A stretch of DNA of 64,000 bases from Neisseria sp. GTDB lineage: Bacteria > Pseudomonadota > Gammaproteobacteria > Burkholderiales > Neisseriaceae. Made by a program: the position numbers and the translations under genes. The notes beneath the pieces were generated by a model. It worked only from the letters and a program-made list of their open reading frames with translations. It was not told the DNA's origin and did no database searches. The stretch covers positions 1 through 64,000 of the forward strand of contig JAUNTY010000005.1 in the NCBI GenBank assembly GCA_030538415.1, read 5' to 3'. Positions 16,721-23,587 of this stretch are shown here, piece after piece. The first letter of the stretch is position 1; every line of letters starts with the position of its first letter.

Positions 16721-18370
16721 TCAGCGGCTGTGTTCGTCGGCTACTTTGACGGCTTCTTCGGCGTCGTATTCGCTCAACAGGCCTTGTTTCATGGAGATGA
16801 TGCGTTCGGCGTGGTGGAAGTATTTGTCGTCGTGGCTGATGGCGAACACGGTGTAGCCTTGCTGCTTCAAGAGCGGCAGCAGGGTTTCGTAGAACACGCG
16901 GCGAAATTGCGGGTCTTGGTCGGCGGCCCATTCGTCGAGTATCAGCATGCTGCGGTTTTCGAGGGCGGCGGCGAGCAGGCCGAGGCGCTTTTTCTGGCCT
17001 TGCGAGAGCTTGCTGTTGAGGATGCGGTTTTGCTCGAGCTTCACTTTTTCGCTGAGGTTGAGGTGGTCGAGCCAGCGGGCAATCATGTCGGCAGATACGT
17101 CTTCGCCTTTGTCGCCGACGAGTGTTTCGAAGAGGTGGAAATCGGTGAACACGCTGGCGAAAAGCTGGCGGTAGGCGCTGCGGTTGGCTTCGGTGATTTC
17201 GATGTCGTCTACGTAAATTTTGCCTGAGGTGGGCGTGTAAAGCCCGGCGAGCACCATGGATAAGGTGGATTTGCCGGAGCCGTTGCTGCCGATGAGAAAC
17301 ACGGTTTCGCCGCGCGTGAGGGTAAGGTTGACGGGTTGCAGTGCAAAGTGTTGGCCGCCTTGCTCGGGGTAAGCGTAGGTGATGTTTTCGAGACGGATGG
17401 TTTGCCAGTTTTCCGGCAGGGTTTCGCTGCTGTGAAAGCCGCTTTGGTAGTCGGCCAAGCCGAGGTCGCTCAAGGCATTGAGAGCGACCTGGCTGTTCAT
17501 CAGCATCGGGAAGGCGCCGATGGCCTGCGAGAGCGGCGAGCGCATGAAGAGTACGGTCATGGTGATGGTGGCGGCGTCGGCGAGGCTGGCCCAATGGTGG
17601 TAAATCGAGAGGTAGAAGATGATGCCGACGGCGGCGAGCATGAGGGTGTTGCCCCAGTTGATGGCGAAGGCGTGGTAGCTGTCGGCGCGGATGGCGGCGT
17701 TGCGGTTGAGCCGGGCGGCGCCGGTGAAATCTTCGTTGTAGAAGCGCTCGGCGCGGTAGCGGTTGAGAGTGAGCTCTTTGTGGCCGTCGAGGCTGGTTTG
17801 GTAATGGCGGTAGAGCTCGTCTTCGTAGCCACGCATGGCTTTGAAGCTGGTGTAAACGCGCTTGACCACGTAATTGCTGCCGAGAATCATAACGGCGAGG
17901 ATGATGGCGGTGACCATGAAAAGTTTCGGCGAGAGCCAAATCAGGTAGGCGCTGCAGCCGAGGGTAAAGAGGATGCCTTGCACGAGCTCGGGCAGGCGGC
18001 CGAAAGCCATGCTGATGCTGCGGATGTCGTTGGAGAGGCTGGCCAGGAGTTTGGGCTTGCCGGTGAGCTGGATTTGGGCGTCGTGAGAATCCATGATGCG
18101 CTTGAGCAATTGGGTGCGCAATTCGAATACAAACTGGTGGCCGAGGCGCGAGAGGCGGATTTGGGCGAGGGTAGCGGCCAGCAGGTAAACAATCAGCAAC
18201 AGGGCAAACTGCCACATCACGCTTTGCACGGTGCCTTCGCTGCTTTTGAGCAGGTAGGTGTTGATGTATGCCAAAACGCCGATACCGAGCAGGCCGGAGA
18301 GCAGGGTGAGGGCAAACATGAAGATAAAGGGCTTGCGGTGTTGCTTGAAAACGAGGGTGATGATGTTCAT
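16721..18370 (-). CDS. Cyclic-peptide-type ABC exporter (SyrD/PvdE family)
   Basis: A 549-residue half-transporter with fused membrane and ATPase parts. The N-terminal half has six predicted helices (about residues 12-300). The C-terminal ATPase shows Walker A GSNGSGKST (about 359), the signature LSQGQKKR (about 453), and Walker B SMLILDEWAADQDP (about 473) with a D-loop and a following switch His (ISHDDK). The short spacing and the LSQGQKKRLGLL signature are characteristic of the SyrD/PvdE cyclic peptide exporter group (YojI-like). No peptide synthetase or precursor gene lies nearby, so the substrate is unknown. The gene stands alone, with a DUS palindrome terminator after it. Confidence 0.8.
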   Translation of the reverse strand: MNIITLVFKQHRKPFIFMFALTLLSGLLGIGVLAYINTYLLKSSEGTVQSVMWQFALLLIVYLLAATLAQIRLSRLGHQFVFELRTQLLKRIMDSHDAQIQLTGKPKLLASLSNDIRSISMAFGRLPELVQGILFTLGCSAYLIWLSPKLFMVTAIILAVMILGSNYVVKRVYTSFKAMRGYEDELYRHYQTSLDGHKELTLNRYRAERFYNEDFTGAARLNRNAAIRADSYHAFAINWGNTLMLAAVGIIFYLSIYHHWASLADAATITMTVLFMRSPLSQAIGAFPMLMNSQVALNALSDLGLADYQSGFHSSETLPENWQTIRLENITYAYPEQGGQHFALQPVNLTLTRGETVFLIGSNGSGKSTLSMVLAGLYTPTSGKIYVDDIEITEANRSAYRQLFASVFTDFHLFETLVGDKGEDVSADMIARWLDHLNLSEKVKLEQNRILNSKLSQGQKKRLGLLAAALENRSMLILDEWAADQDPQFRRVFYETLLPLLKQQGYTVFAISHDDKYFHHAERIISMKQGLLSEYDAEEAVKVADEHSR

Positions 18371-18400
18371 GGGTGGGGTCGTTGTGAATAGAATGCGCGA

Positions 18401-18491
18401 TATAGTCGTTCCGTTAGATTGATACAGCGTTCGTACTATCTGTACTGTCTGCGGTTTGCTGCCTTGTATTAAAACTTACTCTCCGACTATA
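18401..18491. repeat. Correia-type element, internally shortened
   Basis: A 91-base element with ends TATAGTCGTT and CGACTATA, containing the conserved core GTACTATCTGTACTGTCTGC and GCCTTGTATT. The CGTTGCTGCACCTTGC segment seen in its relatives is missing between AGCGTT and CGTACT. It lies upstream of the ABC exporter start. Correia elements are TA-targeting mini-elements of Neisseria that can carry promoters and IHF or RNase III sites. Confidence 0.85.
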
Positions 18492-18492
18492 T

Positions 18493-18527
18493 CAGAGGCC
18501 GTCTGAAAGTTTTTCAGACGGCCTCTG
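18493..18527. terminator. DUS inverted pair
   Basis: CAGAGGCCGTCTGAAAG and its inverted partner CTTTTT-centred form a hairpin immediately beside the Correia element. No gene ends here, so it may act mainly as an uptake signal. Confidence 0.55.
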
Positions 18528-18683
18528 AATGATTGTTATTATAAAGCATTATGCGGGCGGGCAGGTTTGCATTTTGGAACGGATGTGCGTTTCGCCGCCT
18601 GCCTGAACGGGCATTGATTACAGCGCCTGTTGTTACAGCGGAGGTTGCCGGTAAAGCGCGGATTTCAAAATCAAACGGGTAGA
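18528..18683. other. Gene-free segment
   Basis: Between the DUS pair and the palindromic repeat unit. A 75-codon frame on the minus strand (18514-18741) lacks a ribosome binding site and family resemblance, and its codon usage is unlike neighbours; I do not call it a gene. Confidence 0.4.
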
Positions 18684-18808
18684 GGCTTGGCAAAAAAATA
18701 ATCGTCGCACCCGCGTTAGAATCAGAAAAATGGGTAGACAAGCAAAGCTGCGCTTTGCACTGGGCACCCGCCTGCGCGGGTGCGACGGACAGGGGGAATT
18801 TTGCAAAT
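18684..18808. repeat. Palindromic GC-rich repeat with TTTGCAAA ends, truncated
   Basis: Shares with copies at 22.7, 25.8 and 51.9 kb the blocks CGTCGCACCCGC, ATTCTAATT/AGAATCAGAAAAATGGGTA, AAAGC.GCGCTTTGCACTGGGC, ACCCGCCTGCGCGGGTGCGACGG and a GGGGAATTTTGCAAA end. The first arm has lost its CGCAGGCGGGTGC part. Function unknown. Confidence 0.65.
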
Positions 18809-19001
18809 TAATTGATACAAGGCAGCAAGCCGCAGACAGTACAGATATAGTGAAAAAACTTAATATCTGCTACGGCGTTGCTGCACCTTGCCGTACTATC
18901 TGTACTGTCTGCGGTTTGCTGCCTTGTATCAAATATTAAGTTTTTCCACTATAGTACGGCAAGGTGCAGCAACGCTGTATCAAACTAACGGAACGACTAT
19001 A
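18809..19001. repeat. Correia element carrying another Correia element
   Basis: Outer element: ATTGATACAAGGCAGCAAGC ... GACAGTACAGA on the left and GTACGGCAAGGTGCAGCAAC ... CGGAACGACTATA on the right. Removing 18846-18953 joins the two into a normal Correia core (CAGTACAGA-TA-GTACGG). The left terminal TATAGT of the outer copy is lost or degraded. Confidence 0.75.
18846..18953. repeat. Inner Correia element (108 bases)
   Basis: Intact ends TATAGTGAAAAAACTTAATA and TATTAAGTTTTTCCACTATA, length 108, inserted at the TA of the outer element's core with TA at both borders, as expected for TA-duplicating insertion. Confidence 0.85.
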
Positions 19002-19011
19002 CAACTGAAAT

Positions 19012-19042
19012 AGGCCGTCTGAAACTTGGTTTCAGACGGCCT
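19012..19042 (-). terminator. DUS hairpin terminator
   Basis: AGGCCGTCTGAAACTTGG followed by its complement, 20 bases past the stop of the minus-strand gene at 19062-19574. Confidence 0.65.
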
Positions 19043-19061
19043 TTCATATTAAATGGTGGCT

Positions 19062-19574
19062 TCAAGCAGGTTTCGGGCACACGGCATCGGCCAGTTTGTC
19101 GGTGTAGCCGGTTTTGCCCCATTCGATTTGGCCTTCTGCAGCGGCACCGCTTTCGTTGTGGTAATAGGCCTGCATGCGGTTTTGGCAGTCTACCAATACC
19201 GGCAGCGTGTGTGCGCTCATACGGCGCTCGAAGAAATAGAGGTTGGTTTGCAGGATGTTGTCACTATTGCCGACGGGTGTGGTTTTGGCGGTATCGACGG
19301 CGATGAATTTCAGAATCTGCGGCTTCACATATGACCAGGGCTTGTAAAACGCAGTTTGCGGCACTTCGGCCACCACTACGGCGCTGGCGGGCAGCAGCGA
19401 ACGGGTGTGGCCATACCAGTTGTATTCGCTGTAAACCTGAAAGCCTATCATGCCGATGCCTGCTGCGGCGGGCACCAGCCATTTGGGCAGGCGTTTGAAA
19501 AAAATGCGCAGCAGCAGCGCGATACCGGCAGCACCGAGGCCGGCGGAAATGATGGCGATAAATTCCCAAATCAT
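19062..19574 (-). CDS. Inner-membrane protein of unknown function
   Basis: A 170-residue protein starting MIWEFIAII. The ATG at 19574 follows AAGGGAG with good spacing; a longer frame to 19625 has no such signal. Two hydrophobic helices occur near residues 4-24 and 31-50 (FIAIISAGLGAAGIALLLRI, WLVPAAAGIGMIGFQVYSEY), followed by a periplasmic-looking domain with DCQNRMQAYY and a C-terminal Cys. This resembles conserved neisserial membrane proteins of unknown role. It stands alone between Correia clusters. Confidence 0.7.
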   Translation of the reverse strand: MIWEFIAIISAGLGAAGIALLLRIFFKRLPKWLVPAAAGIGMIGFQVYSEYNWYGHTRSLLPASAVVVAEVPQTAFYKPWSYVKPQILKFIAVDTAKTTPVGNSDNILQTNLYFFERRMSAHTLPVLVDCQNRMQAYYHNESGAAAEGQIEWGKTGYTDKLADAVCPKPA

Positions 19575-19637
19575 GGTTGCGTCTCCCTTGAGGTTGCGGA
19601 CGCACGGTTGGGGGCGCATCTGCAAATCTGAATATTA

Positions 19638-19837
19638 TATAGTTTCTGCTACGGCGTTGGCTCGCCTTGTCGCACTATCTGTACTGTGTCTGCGGCTCGC
19701 CGCCTTGTATCAGAATCTATAGTCGTTTCAATTTAGATTGATACAGCGTTGCGGCGCCTTGCCGTACTATCTGTACTGTCTGCGGCTTGCTGCCTTGTCT
19801 CAATCTAAATTGAAACGACTATATATCTCCGACTATA
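19638..19837. repeat. Second Correia-in-Correia composite
   Basis: Outer element: TATAGTTTCTGCTACGGCG ... GCCTTGTATCAGAATC on the left and TATCTCCGACTATA on the right. The right end matches the end of the copy at 18401-18491 (TTACTCTCCGACTATA). Removing 19718-19823 restores a contiguous element. Confidence 0.75.
19718..19823. repeat. Inner Correia element (106 bases)
   Basis: Long inverted ends TATAGTCGTTTCAATTTAGA and TCTAAATTGAAACGACTATA surround the usual CTTGCCGTACTATCTGTACT core. It is inserted near the right end of the outer copy with TA at both borders. Confidence 0.88.
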
Positions 19838-19861
19838 GTGGATTTCACTGTTTTTAAAAAT

Positions 19862-19889
19862 TTGGGCTTCCCGTGCAAAGGAAGCCCAA
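19862..19889 (-). terminator. Rho-independent terminator of the symporter gene
   Basis: TTGGGCTTCC, an eight-base loop, then GGAAGCCCAA; on the minus strand the hairpin is followed by a T-rich run. It lies 27 bases past the symporter stop. It is not DUS-based. Confidence 0.85.
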
Positions 19890-19915
19890 GCTTGTTCACT
19901 CGTTCAGCTGAGGAA

Positions 19916-21685
19916 TCAATGGTCTACGGCTTTGCCTGCACCGCGCGGGTAGCGCACGCTTTCCACCAGATCCTGCACTTCTTTCGGCGGTGCGGCGGTC
20001 ATGCCGGATACCACGAATGCTACCACAAAGTTGATGAGGGCACCTACCGCGCCGAACGACAGCGGGGAAATACCGAACAACCAGTTGGCTTCCACATTTT
20101 CAAAGGTATTGGTGCCGGGGATAAAGAACCAGCCCAGATAGAGGAAAATGTAGACGCAGGTGGAAACCAGGCCTGCCAGCATGCCGGCGGTGGCGCCTTT
20201 GTCGTTGATGCGTTTCGAGAAAATACCCATCATCAGCGCCGGGAAAATCGAGGCGGCGGCAATACCGAAGGCCAGCGCCACCACTTGTGCGGCAAAGCCC
20301 GGCGGGTTGATGCCCAGCCATGTGGCTACGATGATGGCAACCGTCATCGATACGCGCGCGGCCATCAATTCGCCTTTTTCGCTGATATCGGGTTTGAGCG
20401 TTTTCTTGATCAGGTCATGCGAGATGGCCGAAGAAATCGCCAACAGCAAACCGGCTGCGGTAGAGAGCGCGGCAGCCAAACCACCCGCCGCAATCAGGCC
20501 GATAACCCAGCCCGGCAGATTGGCGATTTCTGGGTTGGCCAATACCAGGATGTCGTTGTTGACGGTCAGCTCGTTGCCTTCCCAACCGCGCTCGGCAGCA
20601 ATAGCGTTGAACGATTCGGATTTGTCGTTGTAATACTGGATTTTGCCGTCGTTGTTTTTGTCTTCAAATTTCAACAGGCCGGTGTGTTCCCAAGTTTCCA
20701 TCCAGGCCGGGCGGGCGCTGTATTCGATCGGCGCTGATTGCGTGCCTTGCGGATAGATGGTGTCGATGAGGTTGATGCGCGCCATCGAGCCGACAGCAGG
20801 CGCGGTGGTGTAGAGCAGCGCGATGAAGACCAGCGCCCAGCCTGCGGAAGAGCGGGCATCGGATACTTTGGGCACGGTGAAGAAGCGGATAATCACGTGC
20901 GGCAGACCGGCGGTACCAATCATCAGCGACAGGGTAAACAGGAACATATTGAGCTTGTTGGGCACGTCGGCGGTGTAGGCGGTGAAGCCCAAATCGGTTA
21001 CCAGCGCATCCAGTTTTTGCAGCAACGGCATGCCGGAAGCTGTTTCATTGCTGAACAAGCCCAGGGGCGGCAGCGGATTGCCGGTGAGGTTCAGCGAAAT
21101 GAACACCGCCGGAATGGTGTAGGCGATAATCAGCACCACATATTGCGCCACCTGGGTGTAGGTGATGCCTTTCATGCCGCCCAATACCGCGTAAAACAAC
21201 ACCACGATGGCGGCGATAATCAGGCCGGTGGTGCTGCTCACTTCAAGGAAGCGTGAGAAAGCCACGCCCGCGCCGGTCATCTGGCCGATCACGTAAGTGG
21301 TGGAGGCGATAATCAGACAGGCCACGGCCACCAGGCGGGCAGTGCGGCTGTAGAAGCGGTCGCCGATAAAGTCGGGCACGGTGAATTTGCCGAATTTGCG
21401 CAAATAAGGAGCCAGCAGGAGCGCCAGCAACACGTAGCCGCCGGTCCAGCCCATCAGGTAGGCCGAAGCGCCGTAGCCGTTCATGGCCAGCAGGCCGGCC
21501 ATTGAGATAAACGAAGCCGCGCTCATCCAGTCGGCCGCGGTGGCCATGCCGTTGAGCACCGGGTGTACGCCGCCGCCCGCCACGTAAAACTCTTTGGTAG
21601 AGCCTGCGCGCGCCCAAATGGCGATGCCGAAATAAAGCGCAAAAGATGCGCCCACGAAAATCAGATTGATGACAAATTGACTCAT
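19916..21685 (-). CDS. Sodium:solute symporter, acetate permease-like (ActP/VC_2705 type)
   Basis: A 589-residue inner-membrane transporter of the SSS family with about 13 helices. N-terminal FYVAGGGVHPVLNGMATAADWMSAASFISMAGLL is the conserved SSS signature around TM2. A charged extramembrane segment (about residues 310-365, ending in TVNNDILVLANPEIANLPGW) is typical of the cation acetate/short-chain carboxylate symporter group rather than proline or pantothenate carriers. It follows the DUF4212 partner by three bases, which is the standard pairing for this subfamily. The substrate (acetate or another monocarboxylate) is inferred. Confidence 0.85.
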   Translation of the reverse strand: MSQFVINLIFVGASFALYFGIAIWARAGSTKEFYVAGGGVHPVLNGMATAADWMSAASFISMAGLLAMNGYGASAYLMGWTGGYVLLALLLAPYLRKFGKFTVPDFIGDRFYSRTARLVAVACLIIASTTYVIGQMTGAGVAFSRFLEVSSTTGLIIAAIVVLFYAVLGGMKGITYTQVAQYVVLIIAYTIPAVFISLNLTGNPLPPLGLFSNETASGMPLLQKLDALVTDLGFTAYTADVPNKLNMFLFTLSLMIGTAGLPHVIIRFFTVPKVSDARSSAGWALVFIALLYTTAPAVGSMARINLIDTIYPQGTQSAPIEYSARPAWMETWEHTGLLKFEDKNNDGKIQYYNDKSESFNAIAAERGWEGNELTVNNDILVLANPEIANLPGWVIGLIAAGGLAAALSTAAGLLLAISSAISHDLIKKTLKPDISEKGELMAARVSMTVAIIVATWLGINPPGFAAQVVALAFGIAAASIFPALMMGIFSKRINDKGATAGMLAGLVSTCVYIFLYLGWFFIPGTNTFENVEANWLFGISPLSFGAVGALINFVVAFVVSGMTAAPPKEVQDLVESVRYPRGAGKAVDH

Positions 21686-21688
21686 GAT

Positions 21689-21952
21689 TTACTCCTCGCT
21701 TACGCCGAATTCTTCATCAAGCTTATTCATTCTCCAGGAATAGAAGAAAATAATCGCGATAAAGGTAAGAATCGAACCTTGTTGAGCAAACCAGAACCCC
21801 AAATCGGTTCCCCCTATGCTGATACCGGCCAATACCGGTCGTAAGATAATGCCGAAGCCGTAAGAGCACAAGGCCCATACCACCAGGCAGATGGTAATGA
21901 TGCGCAGATTGGATTTCCAATAACCCGCAGCATCGTGTTTGTTGATAGTCAT
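21689..21952 (-). CDS. DUF4212 small membrane subunit of the symporter
   Basis: An 87-residue protein with two helices (about residues 17-37 and 54-74), starting MTINKHDAAGYW. DUF4212 proteins are encoded immediately upstream of ActP-like symporters and are thought to be a small partner. The ATG at 21952 is preceded by GAGGAGAAGAAC; the longer frame to 22063 has no signal of its own. Transcribed with the symporter. Confidence 0.85.
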   Translation of the reverse strand: MTINKHDAAGYWKSNLRIITICLVVWALCSYGFGIILRPVLAGISIGGTDLGFWFAQQGSILTFIAIIFFYSWRMNKLDEEFGVSEE

Positions 21953-22066
21953 GTTCTTCTCCTCTTTTTCTTGAATGCTATCGACCGCAGGTTGGAGGAA
22001 AATGGGGAAGAGCATTTTTGAAAAAGCCCGCAAATCCCTGACCGGCGGTTGGTGAGTCAGCACGTT

Positions 22067-22576
22067 TCACCAAAAGGCTGCAAGCGATCCGCTACCTGAT
22101 TTGTAATGGATTGTTAACAGCTTGGCGTTGAATATAACATACTCGCCATTGATTTCAACAAAATTGAATGAAAAACGGGTCAAATCGCCATTTTTATTTC
22201 TGATGGGGGTAATAAAATATGGTGATTCAAGGAGTTGTTTATATGTGAATATCGGAAAATCCGAAAAATGAAGATTAATGAGCAAATAATCTAAATCGGC
22301 GCTTGCATGGGAGAAAAATGTACGGATGCCGGAAAGCGTGGCAGATAATGCGTCTGTGTTTGCCGGGTGCAGGCGATAAAACTGTGTCAGGTGTCGGTTA
22401 AAATGAAACCGAAGCCGGTCGGGAAAACAGGGAGAAAAAGCAACGGCGGCGGTGTGGACATTGTCGGCAGCGCCGCCGTTTTTTTGCCGCAAACATCCGG
22501 AAAACAGCGCGAGGCGGCAAAAAACGCCGCCGCCGAAGGCCGGATTGGCTTGAACCGAACGGCTGATTTTTGCCAA
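22067..22576 (-). CDS. Doubtful hypothetical ORF
   Basis: A 169-codon open frame. The C-terminal half (about residues 85-165, including RNKNGDLTRFSFNFVEINGE) is AT-rich with plausible protein-like composition, while the N-terminal half reads as GC-rich filler with no ribosome binding site. It could be the remnant of a gene or an immunity-like fragment. No family recognised. Confidence 0.3.
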   Translation of the reverse strand: MAKISRSVQANPAFGGGVFCRLALFSGCLRQKNGGAADNVHTAAVAFSPCFPDRLRFHFNRHLTQFYRLHPANTDALSATLSGIRTFFSHASADLDYLLINLHFSDFPIFTYKQLLESPYFITPIRNKNGDLTRFSFNFVEINGEYVIFNAKLLTIHYKSGSGSLAAFW

Positions 22577-22591
22577 GGCAAAAGAAAGATT

Positions 22592-22632
22592 AGGCCGTCT
22601 GAAAACAGATTTATCTGTTTTCAGACGGCCTT
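22592..22632. terminator. DUS hairpin
   Basis: AGGCCGTCTGAAAACAGAT and its exact complement ATCTGTTTTCAGACGGCCT, with a T-run after. No gene ends close by on either strand with certainty. Confidence 0.55.
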
Positions 22633-22728
22633 TATCTTTAGATTGACGGGCAACATGCGCAAAGTGTGTGCTTCCTATAATTAATCAGACCGTCTGGAAG
22701 CACAATTTCTGCTTTCAGACGGCTGAAA

Positions 22729-22939
22729 CCTTTGCAAAAAAAACACATCGTCGCACCCGCGCAGGCGGGTGCCCAGTGCAAAGCATAGCTTTGCTTGTCT
22801 GTCTATTTTTCTGATTCTAAAAGTCCAGGATGAATCAGGCGGTTGCGAATTTCCAGAGCGGGCAAGTTTGAACTGAAGCGTTGCTTCAGACTGGGCACCC
22901 GCCTGCGCGGGTGCGACGGGTAGGGGAATTTTGCAAAGG
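22729..22939. repeat. Palindromic GC-rich repeat with TTTGCAAA ends, complete
   Basis: Left arm: CCTTTGCAAAA, CGTCGCACCCGCGCAGGCGG, GTGCCCAGTGCAAAGC, GCTTTGCTTGTCTG. Right arm: GCTTCAGACTGGGCACCC, GCCTGCGCGGGTGCGACGGG, GGGGAATTTTGCAAAGG. The arms are inverted copies around a central AT-rich spacer (ATTTTTCTGATTCTAAAA). The same structure recurs at 25.8 and 51.9 kb. Confidence 0.7.
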
Positions 22940-22975
22940 CCTCGGCCTGTGTTTCAGACGGCCATTAATCAACGT

Positions 22976-23587
22976 TTATTTCCGCTCCCGCGCCATCAGC
23001 GCCAGATACATCAGCGCCACATTAATCGAATCGTTGAGCGCGTCGTGGCGGGGCAGGTCGGGGATTTTGAGCTTTTTCACCATGGTGGCCATGCGCAGGT
23101 CGATGTAGGCGTTGTGGATGGTCTTGTTCATTTCCTGCTGGTAGAAAATGCTCGATACCTCAAGCTGGCGGTTGGGCAGTTTGATACCGAGCATGGGCTT
23201 CAGAAACTTGTTGACCATCGCCACATCGTATTCCAGATAATAGCCCACCAGCGGCCTGCCGCCGATAAAATCGAGAAATTGGTAAATCGCGTCCTCTACG
23301 GGAATGCCGTCGGTAAGGTCTTTCGGGCGCAGGCCGTGGATGGTGACGTTGGCGGCTTCCATCATGCCTTCGGGCTTCACCAATACGTAAAACGATTCGC
23401 TGGTGAGCACCTCGTTGCCGCGGATTTTCACTGCGCCGATGGAAATAATCTCCGCCTCGGCCACATCCAGGCTGGTGGTTTCGCAGTCGAAGCTGACCAT
23501 TTCGTCGGGATGTTCCTGATAAAGCACATCGTATTCGGGCTTGAGCAGCTTTTTGCGTTCGCGGTTGCGGAAAAAACGTTCGAACAT
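22976..23587 (-). CDS. DnaQ-like 3'-5' exonuclease (DEDDh family)
   Basis: A 203-residue exonuclease. Motif Exo I is VSFDCETTSLDVAEAE (about residue 33), Exo II lies in the GYYLEYDVAMVN segment (about 125) and Exo III is the HDALND block (about 186), giving the DEDDh catalytic set of the DNA polymerase III epsilon superfamily. It lacks the polymerase-binding tail, so it is probably not the replicative proofreader. Its ATG overlaps the stop of the upstream DUF294 gene by one base (TGATG), so they are co-translated. Confidence 0.8.
   Translation of the reverse strand: MFERFFRNRERKKLLKPEYDVLYQEHPDEMVSFDCETTSLDVAEAEIISIGAVKIRGNEVLTSESFYVLVKPEGMMEAANVTIHGLRPKDLTDGIPVEDAIYQFLDFIGGRPLVGYYLEYDVAMVNKFLKPMLGIKLPNRQLEVSSIFYQQEMNKTIHNAYIDLRMATMVKKLKIPDLPRHDALNDSINVALMYLALMARERK

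Noticed and set aside
17336-18391. A 351-codon plus-strand frame opposite the ABC exporter
   Set aside because: The exporter has clear Walker and signature motifs on the other strand. The plus frame is low-complexity Glu/Val/Gly shadow sequence.
18514-18741. A 75-codon minus-strand frame in the repeat region
   Set aside because: Overlaps a DUS hairpin and a dispersed repeat; no start signal or family.
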